Positions 1-8,812 of a stretch of 64,000 nucleotides of DNA are shown here, in pieces. The position numbers and the translations under genes were made by a program. How positions within the stretch are numbered: the stretch's first letter is position 1; the number at the start of each line of letters is the position of its first letter. The notes beneath the pieces were generated by a model. That model had not been told where the DNA came from. It was given only the letters and a program-made list of their open reading frames with translations, and made no database searches. The DNA is from Halanaeroarchaeum sulfurireducens (GTDB lineage: Archaea > Halobacteriota > Halobacteria > Halobacteriales > Halobacteriaceae). The stretch is from the NCBI RefSeq assembly GCF_001011115.1, contig NZ_CP008874.1, positions 930,001 through 994,000 on the forward strand, read 5' to 3'.

Positions 1-100
1 TGAGGGTGTTTTTGCCCCACGAGAACAGGTCGAGAACCGCGAACCGTAATATCCCAACGCGGTCGGGAATCCTCGCGCTTCAGCGCGGGGAGGATGTCAA
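1..100 (+). mobile_element. Right-end remnant of an IS200/IS605-type element
   Basis: Positions 71-90 form a stem-loop with loop TTCA, followed by GGAGGATGTCAA. The same right-end pattern, a hairpin and then GGAGGATGTCA, ends the complete element at 14798 and occurs inverted at 53187-53215. No transposase precedes it, so this is either the end of an element starting outside the window or a remnant. The motif CCTCGCGCTTCAGCGCGG recurs inverted near 31980. Confidence 0.6.
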
Positions 101-330
101 CGTTCAAAGAACAGAAACGTTCCCCTGAGACGGGGCCTGCGCGTAATCGATCCAGTAAGAACCTGTCTTGCCATCCCTGGAGTGGACCCACACCCAATCA
201 CCTGTATTTAATTACCCCCGCCGGCTCTGGAGAAACAATGCATCCACGTACCCGACAACGAAAAACAAACCGCTGTCCTCCGGTGAGCGAACACTCACCG
301 AACCGCCCGAACACCACGGGTGTGTGATAC

Positions 331-2691
331 ATGAAGGCTCGATTCTATCGCAAGACGTCCGTCCTTCTCATCGCTCTGGTTCTGGTCTGTAGTCTGCTCC
401 CGCTTGGCGCCGTGACGTACGCATCGACGACGAACGCAGAAGCTGCGGTCGAACACGAAGTACAAAACCAACTCCGTGCAGAAGTCGAGGGAATTTCGGA
501 ACGGACGGAAACAAACGCCGACGCCTCAGCCGAACAGGCCCGAATGTTGGCCTCCCAGAATAGCGTCCTCGAACTCACGGACCTCCGGCAAGAGTCCGGG
601 GACGTCTCAGGCACGGCGGCATACGAACGCGCCTTCGAATACACGAAACTGATCTCCCAACAAGACTCCGTCGTGCGGTCGGTTATCTACTGGGAGGATG
701 GCGATGCGCTCGTCGGTGCCCACGATGGCGATCCAGTCGACGACAATCGGGGGGAAATGCTGTGGTTCGAAAAAACGATGTCCCCGAACGCTGTCGAACA
801 CGGCGACGTCCGGGCGTCGTATCTGAGTATGTCCCGAGCGGTGGGCGAACCAGTCATCCGGTATACGTCCCCCGTCGAGCGAGACGGTGAACGGGTCGGT
901 GTCGCGCTCATCAGCTACAGAGCCGGCGAGATCGTCGAACCCATCAATCAACTCGAAGTGGGTGAGAACGGCTACGGTGCCATGATCGCCCCCGATTACA
1001 CGACGGCCGAGGGGACCGAGTTGGGGTCGCTGTTCGTCGCAAACGGTGCGTATCCGAACACGACGTTCGACGAAGAGCAAGCCGGCGAGCTATACATCCC
1101 GGACGAGCAACTCAGCGGGGATACCGGGTCTGTCACCTTTCGCAAAGATGGAAAAACGTGGCACGCCGAATATCAACGAACGCAAATCGGCGGGAAAGAA
1201 TACTATACACTCGCCACGATTCCCGAATCGGAGGTCCTCGCACCCGCGCTGGCCATCCGTAACCGGGGACTGCTTATCGGTGGTGTCGCAGGACTGCTGA
1301 TCGTCATCGTCTCGGTCGTTGCGACGCGGAGATTCACCGCCCCGATCAACCGACTGGCCGAAGACGCCCAGGCCGTAGCCGACGGTGACATGGACCGGGA
1401 GATCCGCCAGTCGACACTCACGACGGAGCTGAACCTGTTGACCGAGTCGACGCAGTCCATGAAAGAAAACGTCGTCGAGGCCCTCGATGACGCACAGGCA
1501 CAACGCGAGAAGGCCCAGGAGCAACAAGAAAAGGCCGAGACCGCAAAACGGGACGCCGATGCGGCACGACACGAAGCCGAACAACTGTCCGACCACCTCC
1601 AACAGAAAGCCCAGGCGTTCAGTCAGACGATGGACCGAGCTGCAGAGGGCGACCTGACCCAGCGGATGGATGCAGATGGTCAAAGCGAGGCGATGGCGGA
1701 TATCGCCAGGGCGTTCAACGGAATGATGAGCGACATCGAGGCCACGATGGAACGAATCCACTCGTTCGCCGATGATGTCGCGACGTCTGTCGAGGAGGTG
1801 ACCGCCAGCACCGAAGAGAGCGAAACCGCGAGCGAGCAAGTCAGCGAATCGGTCCAGGAGATTTCAGCAGATACCGAGGAGCAATCCACCAGTCTGCAAC
1901 AGGTCGCATCGGAAATGCAGAACCTATCGGGGTCGATCGAGGAGGTGGCAGCCTCGGCCGACGAGATCGCCACCCAGTCCGAACAGACCGCCGAGCTAGG
2001 CAGGGATGGTCGGGATTCCGCCGGGGAAGCGATGGAAGAAATGCAGGCCATCGAAGCAAAGTCCGAGGAAACGAGTGAAGAAATCGAAACGCTGGCGGCC
2101 GAGATCTCCGAGATCGGCGATATCGTCGAATTGATCCAGGATATCGCAGATCAGACGAATTTACTCGCGCTCAACGCGTCGATCGAGGCCGCACGTGCAG
2201 GCGAGGCCGGGGAGGGATTCGCCGTCGTTGCTGACGAGATCAAACAGCTGGCTGCCGAAGTGGGTAATGCCACCACAGAAGTCGAAACCCTGATCGAGGA
2301 TATTCATGCCTCGGCGGACACCGCCGTCACGGATATTCAGGAAATGAGCGAGCGGGTCACGACGGGCACTGCAACCATCGAAGCGTCACTCGACGCCCTC
2401 GAAGAGATCGCAGCGAGCGTCGAAGAAGTCAACGACAGTGTCCAGGACGTCCGCATCGCGACCGACGATCAGGCGAGTTCGACCGAAGAAGTCGCGAGCA
2501 TGATCGACGAGGTGGCTGACTCGGCCGAACAGGTCAATGGCGAATCTGCTACCGTGTCGGCGGCGGCCGAAGAGCAAACCGCGTCACTCAGCGAAATCGC
2601 GGGGAGTGCCCAGACGCTTGCCGAACAGACGGACGAATTACAGGACCTGCTCGACCAGTTCGAGATCGGAAGCGAGGACACCACACAGTAG
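331..2691 (+). CDS. Methyl-accepting chemotaxis transducer (dCache-HAMP-MCP)
   Basis: Membrane chemoreceptor of 786 aa that should sense a ligand outside the cell and control CheA. An N-terminal membrane segment lies at about residues 9-31. An extracellular dCache-like domain follows to about 305, then a second membrane segment at 310-333 and a HAMP domain to about 385. A coiled coil and a second HAMP-like stretch (about 430-480) precede the signalling hairpin. The highly conserved tip, NLLALNASIEAARAGE, is near residues 608-623, and Glu/Gln/Ala-rich methylation helices flank it. Length is normal for haloarchaeal Htr proteins. A TATA-like TATTTAATTA at 204-213 would give a leader of about 95 nt containing a small GGTGAG/CTCACC hairpin at 282-298. 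The ligand cannot be told from sequence. Confidence 0.95.
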   Translation: MKARFYRKTSVLLIALVLVCSLLPLGAVTYASTTNAEAAVEHEVQNQLRAEVEGISERTETNADASAEQARMLASQNSVLELTDLRQESGDVSGTAAYERAFEYTKLISQQDSVVRSVIYWEDGDALVGAHDGDPVDDNRGEMLWFEKTMSPNAVEHGDVRASYLSMSRAVGEPVIRYTSPVERDGERVGVALISYRAGEIVEPINQLEVGENGYGAMIAPDYTTAEGTELGSLFVANGAYPNTTFDEEQAGELYIPDEQLSGDTGSVTFRKDGKTWHAEYQRTQIGGKEYYTLATIPESEVLAPALAIRNRGLLIGGVAGLLIVIVSVVATRRFTAPINRLAEDAQAVADGDMDREIRQSTLTTELNLLTESTQSMKENVVEALDDAQAQREKAQEQQEKAETAKRDADAARHEAEQLSDHLQQKAQAFSQTMDRAAEGDLTQRMDADGQSEAMADIARAFNGMMSDIEATMERIHSFADDVATSVEEVTASTEESETASEQVSESVQEISADTEEQSTSLQQVASEMQNLSGSIEEVAASADEIATQSEQTAELGRDGRDSAGEAMEEMQAIEAKSEETSEEIETLAAEISEIGDIVELIQDIADQTNLLALNASIEAARAGEAGEGFAVVADEIKQLAAEVGNATTEVETLIEDIHASADTAVTDIQEMSERVTTGTATIEASLDALEEIAASVEEVNDSVQDVRIATDDQASSTEEVASMIDEVADSAEQVNGESATVSAAAEEQTASLSEIAGSAQTLAEQTDELQDLLDQFEIGSEDTTQ

Positions 2692-2894
2692 GCGCGACCG
2701 GACCACGGTCCTCGCGCGGATCGGTTTGTCGCGTCGACGACGGTGGGTGTCGCAGTTTGCACGATAGGCCTGTCTGCATTCACCGACTCGCGCATCCGGT
2801 GGTAAATCAACCGAGAGAGTAACAGCCTGAATTCGGCTGCAATCGGCCCGGATCGTCGCACATCTACTTCACGGGCCCGCCCGTAGGTTACAGT

Positions 2895-3464
2895 ATGAGT
2901 TCGAAACGAATGAGCGACCTTCCGTTCGTCGAGGGCGTGAGTGCTGGAATCGTCACCTGGATCCTCGGCTACGTCCTGGCGTATCTCATCGTCGCACCGG
3001 ACATCCGCGAATCCTCGATCAATCGACTCGTTGATGCCTTCGATGGAGCACCGGCCACGTACGAAATGGTCGGCTGGGTGTTCTACAACGCCCACTTCGT
3101 GGACACCGTCTTCCAGAGCGTCCCGTTGCTCGGAAGCACTGCCAGCACATATATCGGCGGCGAGGACGGATTCACGACGCTTCTGTACCTGATTCCCGTC
3201 GGCTTACTTGTGGCCGCCGGTCTCGCGCTCGCGCGCTATCAGGGATCGACGACCCCGACGCGGGGCATGCTGGTCGGAGTGACCGCCGTGCCCGGGTATT
3301 TGTTGCTATCGATCGCGGGCGTGTTCCTCTTCGAAGTGAACGCCCTCGGCGCGAGCGGTGCACCCGATCTCCTACCGGCAATCGGGCTCGCTGGAATCGC
3401 GTACCCCCTGGTATTTGCCGGCGCAGGCGGTGCACTTGGTGGATTTCTCGAGCAGCGAGAGTGA
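2895..3464 (+). CDS. Haloarchaeal multi-pass membrane protein, unknown function
   Basis: A 189-aa protein with about five hydrophobic segments: residues 12-32, 55-75, 93-112, 122-143 and 155-185. It resembles the uncharacterised DUF7978-type membrane proteins of haloarchaea, but no catalytic motif is visible. The ATG at 2895 begins MSSKRMSDLPFVEG, a cytosolic N-terminus typical of the group. It stands alone between the chemoreceptor and a small YgaP-like protein, so context gives no function. Confidence 0.75.
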   Translation: MSSKRMSDLPFVEGVSAGIVTWILGYVLAYLIVAPDIRESSINRLVDAFDGAPATYEMVGWVFYNAHFVDTVFQSVPLLGSTASTYIGGEDGFTTLLYLIPVGLLVAAGLALARYQGSTTPTRGMLVGVTAVPGYLLLSIAGVFLFEVNALGASGAPDLLPAIGLAGIAYPLVFAGAGGALGGFLEQRE

Positions 3465-3695
3465 GCCCAGGGGACCGAGCTTTAGCGGTGAGAATTGGTA
3501 ATTTCAGGGCGCTGTCGGTCCGTGTTCGCCCCGAACTGTGAGTCGAAATGACCGATACGACGAGAAAACCCGACCACAGAGTTTGCAGGGTTCGTCGTTT
3601 GCAAGAAAAACCCAATTTCGATGTGCTACTGGCGTCAATCGTTGATAATATCGGATTGAGGCCGGCATCCTCCCGACGGGAAAATGAAAATTACT

Positions 3696-3725
3696 CCTCC
3701 TCCACAAATTTAATTGAGGAGGAGG
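3696..3725. promoter_or_regulatory. 8-bp inverted repeat bracketing a TATA box
   Basis: CCTCCTCC at 3696-3703 and GGAGGAGG at 3718-3725 are perfect inverted repeats. Between them lies the TATA-like AAATTTAATT (3706-3715). Transcription from this TATA would begin near 3738, just before the ATG at 3742, giving a near-leaderless mRNA. The arrangement fits a repressor operator overlapping BRE and TATA. Alternatively, if transcription starts further upstream, the second arm is an SD-like sequence hidden in an RNA hairpin. Confidence 0.45.
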
Positions 3726-3741
3726 TGGGAAATTGAATAAT

Positions 3742-3966
3742 ATGGATAAAAATGTGGGGAGATACGACCGGTTGTTGCGAATCGGAATTGGGTCGGTACT
3801 ATTGATCGTCGGGATCCTGTCATTCACGGGAGCCATCCCCACCGGGAGCGCCACGGCGATTCTGGCGTTCCAATTCATCGTGATCCTGATTGGAGCCATT
3901 CTTTCCGTGACTGGTCTTCTACAGACCTGCCCAGTATACACCGCGCTTGGAACGAACACCCGATAA
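3742..3966 (+). CDS. DUF2892/YgaP-like small membrane protein
   Basis: A 74-aa protein of the DUF2892 (YgaP transmembrane-like) type: a short N-terminus with NVGRYDRLLRI, then two hydrophobic helices at about 13-31 and 40-62, and a conserved CPVYTALG ending. In bacteria this module is often fused to rhodanese domains; here it is free-standing. ATG 3742 is preferred because the TATA box at 3706-3715 would start the transcript near 3738. An in-frame TTG at 3733 sits at good spacing from GGAGGTG and would add three residues if a longer leader is made. Confidence 0.8.
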   Translation: MDKNVGRYDRLLRIGIGSVLLIVGILSFTGAIPTGSATAILAFQFIVILIGAILSVTGLLQTCPVYTALGTNTR

Positions 3967-4140
3967 TCGTCTCGGCTGCCGGCTCGGATTTTGATCTGTT
4001 TGCCAGTTCACGGCCCTCGGAGCGAGTGATTGGGTCGGCCAGTAAACTGTTTGGCTGCTCACTCGCTTTTCGGGATCCTGATCGAGGAAGGTCCTGCAGA
4101 CTCCTCGCCCCTCTCGCAAACTGATCAGGAATGTGGCCGA

Positions 4141-5535
4141 TCAGGTATAAATATAGAACACTTCCCTCGCCTTCTCGGCCCGTTCGTGTTGCTCCCGGGC
4201 GGTCTCCTCCATCTCCTCGACGGCCGATTCGTAAAACGCCAACTCGTCTCCGGTCAGTTCGGCCGTCTCGGAAAGGCGCTGGTTGAACGGTTTGACCAGT
4301 TCGTGAAACGCGAGCAACGGTCGAATGGATTCGATCGTCCGTTTGCCGTCTTCCATCAAATGCTGTGTCACCTGGATGAACGCACTCGTCGCGTTCTGGA
4401 GGCCGCGCTCGGCCATCTCGATATCGTCCGCGGCGATACCGTTGGCAAACGCATTGACGGCAAGCGACAGATCCTCGATGCTGTCCTGTGCCGCGAGAAG
4501 ATCGTTCACGCCGTCGAATAGTTGCTTGAACGAATACGCGAGCACCATCCGGTCGTATTTGTTCTTCTGTGTCACTTGCGTCTTGGCGGTTCCGAAGTTC
4601 TGGTTGGCGAGACTCTCAACGAACTCATCGGGGAACGAATCGACAAGCGAGGTATATTTCTCCCTGGCCTCGAAGAGTTCGGAGCGGGTCTGGGAAATGA
4701 TGTAATCCTCTTCCTCGAAGACGTTCGTCACGGTATCAGTCAGCAGGTCGTCGATATCGGATTGCAAGCCCGACGTCTCCGCCGTGCTATCGCCCTCCAG
4801 GATACCGTCGTCCGCCAAGAAATCGATACCTTTCTGGCTGGCCGCCTTCCGTCGTTCGGGCGTCGTCGTTTCCACGGACGTTTTCGAGATGATCGTCTCA
4901 GCGTCCGGCCCAAGCAGGTCATTCAACGTCTCCCAGTCCAGGCCCCATCCGAACCTGAATCGGTTATTGTCGATCGCCGCATTGATCGATCCCAGCTGGG
5001 CGAGCGAACCGGCATGCGAGAGACGCTCGGTCCTGTTTCTCCCGGAACTGGCTTTTTTGTTCGCGATGATTTCGGTCAGAAGCAAGGCAGCGAGCGTCTC
5101 CTCCCGGCCCAAATAGCGGTCGGTCGCAATATCGGCGATGGTCGGGATCCGTGTCTCCGTCCGTGTCGCTTCGCGTTCCATCTCGCGGATAGTCACCGTG
5201 TACTCGAAGGGGGCGAGTTCGTCGAGGTCCTTCGATTCGGCCCGATAGAACGTGAGTTGGACGGTTCGTTCGATTGGCTCGCCCTCATCGGAGACGTAAT
5301 TGAGCGTGAGTGTCTTTTCGACTAATACCTTGAACTGTGAGTCTTCTCCGACCCCTCCGACGATGTGAATCGTCCCCTCCGTGGCGTCTTCTGGCAGAAG
5401 CTCACCGCGTAAAATCCCGTCCTGCTCGAAATACGCGTTCTCGGAATTCTGGAGGTTCGCCGGTAAAATTTCCTGGATGTGGTTTCCCACTTTCCGGCTG
5501 AGCACGTCGCCGCTTCCCCAGTTCGCCTCAGACAT
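4141..5535 (-). CDS. Conserved hypothetical protein, 464 aa
   Basis: I do not recognise a family. The protein is soluble, acidic and shows no signal peptide or membrane segment. Residues about 40-130 read as a beta-rich domain (GTIHIVGGVGEDSQFKV and following strands). The rest is mainly helical, with long amphipathic stretches from about 260 to the end and a coiled-coil-like tail (residues about 430-460). The N-terminal beta domain plus long helices could suit a structural or signalling adaptor, but this is a guess. It is monocistronic, with neighbours on the other strand on both sides. The frame is clear because antisense alternatives are fragmented. Confidence 0.75.
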   Translation of the reverse strand: MSEANWGSGDVLSRKVGNHIQEILPANLQNSENAYFEQDGILRGELLPEDATEGTIHIVGGVGEDSQFKVLVEKTLTLNYVSDEGEPIERTVQLTFYRAESKDLDELAPFEYTVTIREMEREATRTETRIPTIADIATDRYLGREETLAALLLTEIIANKKASSGRNRTERLSHAGSLAQLGSINAAIDNNRFRFGWGLDWETLNDLLGPDAETIISKTSVETTTPERRKAASQKGIDFLADDGILEGDSTAETSGLQSDIDDLLTDTVTNVFEEEDYIISQTRSELFEAREKYTSLVDSFPDEFVESLANQNFGTAKTQVTQKNKYDRMVLAYSFKQLFDGVNDLLAAQDSIEDLSLAVNAFANGIAADDIEMAERGLQNATSAFIQVTQHLMEDGKRTIESIRPLLAFHELVKPFNQRLSETAELTGDELAFYESAVEEMEETAREQHERAEKAREVFYIYT

Positions 5536-5874
5536 CTGTTTTCTTGTGGTGTCGAACCGACGTTGACGGCCCCATCAGGGCGTTCTACGAGGTCTTTCCC
5601 GTTTGATGCGGTCGGGCCATGCGACTCGTTCCGTGTGGGTCAATAGCAGGGCCAGCCTATAACTTTTGTCGCTTCCAAGTGGTGGCGGTCTCTTAATTGG
5701 TGGGGGCGGTGGATCCCATTTGACTTCCACTGGCTTGATATCGATAGGGTGTGTGGAAGGTGGACAGTCGTGGTCTACACTGCCTGCTGTTAGTTTGTGA
5801 AGCGAGGGTTGCCCTGGAAACCGGCCAGGACCGCCGACCCAAATATTCATTGCCGATACAATAAATAATCCAAT
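5536..5874. other. Intergenic region upstream of 5875 gene
   Basis: About 340 bases without a convincing gene. The TATA-like AAATATTC at 5841-5848 lies about 27 bp before a start near 5872, so it can serve the membrane-protein gene at 5875. A GC-rich stretch around 5690-5715 (GGTGGGGGCGGTGG) has no recognisable role. The antisense open frame across 5575-6237 is judged a shadow. Confidence 0.5.
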
Positions 5875-6207
5875 ATGAACAAACGACTCGCCATCGGAAT
5901 CCTCATGGGGGCGTTTCTGGGCATCTTCTGCATAATCGGGGTGGGTCTTCGGATCGGATTCGAGGACACCAAACTGTTCCTCTTCGCGATGTGGTACAAT
6001 CGGGTCGTCATGGGACTCGTGATCGGGTTGGCGGGCGGGCTCCGAATCGTCGATTCCAGGCACAATGTCCTGGTCAGAGGCTTCGTGCTGGGTCTCGTCG
6101 TGACCGCGTCGATTACGTTCACGAGTGAGTTCCGCGATTGGCCGAGTTTCTTCGCGGGCCTGGCCTACGGCCTGATCATCGACTGGGTCGCGACCCGGTA
6201 TAGCTGA
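5875..6207 (+). CDS. Small membrane protein, unknown function
   Basis: A 110-aa protein with three hydrophobic helices: residues about 5-27, 37-60 and 66-105, the last broken by a short polar loop (SEFRDWPS). The pattern resembles small haloarchaeal hypothetical membrane proteins; no motif suggests an activity. The AT-rich stretch just before ATG 5875 and the TATA-like AAATATTC at 5841-5848 support this start. It stands alone in its orientation. Confidence 0.65.
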   Translation: MNKRLAIGILMGAFLGIFCIIGVGLRIGFEDTKLFLFAMWYNRVVMGLVIGLAGGLRIVDSRHNVLVRGFVLGLVVTASITFTSEFRDWPSFFAGLAYGLIIDWVATRYS

Positions 6208-6451
6208 TCGGTCGCAGCTAGAACCGATTCCCAGCATTCGGGTATTTTAGCCAGCAGAAAGCCGAATCAGTCCCCATCAGAAAGAGCCCGATATTCACCC
6301 CGGTACACCTCCAAAATATAGAGATCGGGTGTCACGCCTGGCCGGACCGCGGTCGGAGTCTTCAGGCGGAGTCCCCGCTCGGTCACCAGCTCGGATTCCG
6401 TCTAATTCAGCCGGAAATCGGCTGCGAGATCGCCGACCGCTCCGACCCCAG

Positions 6452-6460
6452 TACTTAAGT
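6452..6460 (+). promoter_or_regulatory. TATA box of the wtpABC operon
   Basis: TACTTAAGT at 6452-6460 is a good haloarchaeal TATA element. Initiation about 26 bp downstream, near 6482, would leave at most a few untranslated bases before the ATG at 6488. No other promoter-like sequence is seen between wtpA and wtpC. Confidence 0.55.
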
Positions 6461-6487
6461 CGCCGGAAGGAAACCGTTATCTCGTCT

Positions 6488-7588
6488 ATGGCACAACGAT
6501 CCGGGGGATCCACCGCCACGGGTCGCACGCGGCGGCAAGTGCTTGTGGCACTTGGCGGTGTGGGCCTCGCAGGGGTGGCTGGCTGTTCCGGTGACGGCAG
6601 AGCGAACTCGCCATCGGGGACGACAGCTGCTGGGGCGTCGACCGTGGCCGATGAACCGGCCACGTCTGAGAGGGGTCTCGCAGACACCATGACGATATTC
6701 CACGCGGGCAGCCTGTCGCCCCCGTTCGGAGCCGCCGAACCCGACTTCGAGGACGAGTACGATGTCGCCGTCAACCGCGAGGCCAAGGGCTCGGTCGCCT
6801 CGACCCAGAAGATCACCGAACAGGGGCGGCCGGCCGATGTTCTCGGGGTATCGGACTTCCGGCTCATCCGCGACCGAATCGTTCCCGAGTACGGCGACTG
6901 GTACACCATCTTCACCACGAACGCGATGTCCATCCAGTACCGGGAGGATTCGCCCGGTGCGGAGGAGATAACGGCGGACAACTGGTGGGAGATCCTCGGT
7001 CGCGATGAGGTTACCATCGGTCACTCAGACCCGGCCGTCGATCCTGGTGGCTACCGTGCCGTGATGATGCTCAAGCTCGGGAAGACGGCATTCGACGGCG
7101 AACGGCTCTACGGTGAGGATACCTACCAGAAGATGAGGGACAACACCATTGTTCCAACCGGGACCGAAACCAACCTCTACGGTCAACTCGAGGCTGGCGG
7201 CAAACTGGACTACGCCATCTACTACCAGTCCATCAGTTCACAGAACGACCTGCCCTGGATCACGCTCCAGCCCGAGGTCGACCTCTCGATGGCCACCACG
7301 GAGTACGCCGAGCACTACGCGAAAGCGACGGTCGAGACCGCGAGTGGCGACTTCACCGGCGCCCCGATCGCATACGGCATGACGGTCCCGACCGTCGCCG
7401 AAGCGCCCGAACGCGGCGCCCAGTGGGTCGAATTTTTCGGCTCTGACGCCGGCCGCACGCTCCTCGAAAACAAGGGCCTCCAGCCAGTGGACCCCATCGT
7501 CGTTCCGCAGGACGGCGCGGACGCGGTTCCCGACCGTGTCCGTGCCGTCGCCGAACCCAAGCAGACGCTCGGTCCGATGAACCTGTAA
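6488..7588 (+). CDS. wtpA: Tungstate/molybdate ABC transporter substrate-binding lipoprotein
   Basis: Extracellular oxyanion-binding protein of the WtpA class. The N-terminus has a twin-arginine signal (RR at 15-16) and a lipobox ending at Cys33 (LAGVAGC), so it is probably Tat-exported and lipid-anchored, as usual in haloarchaea. The mature part has the class motifs IFHAGSLSPPF, the GS of the oxyanion pocket (KGSVAST), ADVLGVSDFRLI and DWYTIFTTNAM. Then come the conserved DPGGYRA and the YAIYYQSIS stretch near the domain hinge. The open frame extends upstream to 6329, but the TATA at 6452 and the Tat signal fix the start at 6488. The permease gene follows after 51 bp. Binding of tungstate versus molybdate cannot be separated from sequence. 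Confidence 0.88.
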   Translation: MAQRSGGSTATGRTRRQVLVALGGVGLAGVAGCSGDGRANSPSGTTAAGASTVADEPATSERGLADTMTIFHAGSLSPPFGAAEPDFEDEYDVAVNREAKGSVASTQKITEQGRPADVLGVSDFRLIRDRIVPEYGDWYTIFTTNAMSIQYREDSPGAEEITADNWWEILGRDEVTIGHSDPAVDPGGYRAVMMLKLGKTAFDGERLYGEDTYQKMRDNTIVPTGTETNLYGQLEAGGKLDYAIYYQSISSQNDLPWITLQPEVDLSMATTEYAEHYAKATVETASGDFTGAPIAYGMTVPTVAEAPERGAQWVEFFGSDAGRTLLENKGLQPVDPIVVPQDGADAVPDRVRAVAEPKQTLGPMNL

Positions 7589-7639
7589 ATCAGCGGCGAA
7601 AACGATTCCCCTGTTCCAAACCGACGTCCCCACCTCCCC

Positions 7640-8812
7640 ATGGCCACACAGACCTCAAACGGACTGCGTCAGCGATTCCGGGGCCTGTCAGTCGTCGCGC
7701 TATTTCTCGCGGTGTACGGTCTCGCATTCGCCGTCGCCTATCTTCTCGGTCGACCGACGGGGTTCGCTGTCTTCGTCGTCTTCACCACCTTGGGGATTGC
7801 GTACGCCTACGAAACGCGCCGGCGGCCCAGACGCGCCGCTGTCCGCTTCCTTCTGGTCCAGGGAGTGGCCGGCGTCGGCGCGGTGATCGCGGAACCCGCA
7901 CTCCAGTCCCTGCTTTCGACGGTGTTCGGCGTGGGTGAGGTCTCCGTGCCGCTCTGGTTCGTCTTCTACGTGCTATTCGGGACGATGGGGAGCGCGATCC
8001 TGGTGGATCACGGGGGCTTTACGATCGTGATGGCGACGGCGGGAAGCCTGCTCGTGGCCGCACTCGGGCTCCCATTATTGCTGTTCGTAGCACGACAGGA
8101 GGTCGCTCTGGTGGTCGAAAAGGCCCTCGACCCGACCGTCCATCGTGTCCTCTATCTCGGTATCTTCGCCCCGCTTGTGGCGGCCCTGCTCAGCCTCTCC
8201 TTCGGAGTGCCCCTGGCCTATCTCCTCGCCGAGGGGTTCGCCGGCCAGCAGTTCGTCGAAAGCATGGTCGATCTGCCACTCGTGGTCCCGCACTCCGTCG
8301 CAGGCATCGTCATTCTCTTCGGGTTCGGCGCGGGTGGGGTCTTCCCCGGACTCGACGTGCTGGGATCGTTAGTCGGGATGATTTTGGCTATGATCTTCGT
8401 TTCGGCCCCATACGCGGTAAACACCACCCGAGAGGCATTCGAGGCAATCGACGACCGACTCGAATACGCTTCGCGGATTCACGGGGCTAGTCAGTGGCAG
8501 ACCTTCCGCCGCGTTCTCGCGCCGCTCGCTGTCCGAGGGATCATCACCGGCGGTGTCCTGGCCTGGGCCCGCTCCGTGTCGGAGTTTGGCGCTGTGGCCG
8601 TGGTTGCCTACAGCGTGACGTTCTTTTACCCCTTCGCGGGCGAAGCGGTCACGGCTCAGCACGCGCCCGTGTTCGTCTACAACACCTATCTGCAGGGGGG
8701 CCTCGCGGAGAGTGGTGCCGTCTCATTTCTCCTGCTCGCAGTCTCGGCGGTGATCTTCCTGATCGTGCGCTATCTGACAGATGAGGACACGGTTATCGGG
8801 GGGATGGTTTGA
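7640..8812 (+). CDS. wtpB: Tungstate/molybdate ABC transporter permease
   Basis: Inner-membrane permease of the ModB/WtpB type. The C-terminal half (about residues 165-385) is the usual six-helix unit, with the EAA loop around residues 275-297 (EYASRIHGAS...FRRVLAP) that docks onto the ATPase. The N-terminal 150 residues add about four extra hydrophobic segments (19-36, 40-55, 70-90, 95-145), making the protein about 120 residues longer than a typical ModB. This extension seems to be a haloarchaeal elaboration. The stop TGA (8810-8812) overlaps the ATG of the ATPase gene by one base, showing translational coupling. Confidence 0.88.
   Translation: MATQTSNGLRQRFRGLSVVALFLAVYGLAFAVAYLLGRPTGFAVFVVFTTLGIAYAYETRRRPRRAAVRFLLVQGVAGVGAVIAEPALQSLLSTVFGVGEVSVPLWFVFYVLFGTMGSAILVDHGGFTIVMATAGSLLVAALGLPLLLFVARQEVALVVEKALDPTVHRVLYLGIFAPLVAALLSLSFGVPLAYLLAEGFAGQQFVESMVDLPLVVPHSVAGIVILFGFGAGGVFPGLDVLGSLVGMILAMIFVSAPYAVNTTREAFEAIDDRLEYASRIHGASQWQTFRRVLAPLAVRGIITGGVLAWARSVSEFGAVAVVAYSVTFFYPFAGEAVTAQHAPVFVYNTYLQGGLAESGAVSFLLLAVSAVIFLIVRYLTDEDTVIGGMV

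Noticed and set aside
4030-5325. Open frames antisense to the 464-aa protein
   Set aside because: They are fragmented across frames and rich in Arg/Val/Phe. The minus-strand frame is single, long and protein-like.
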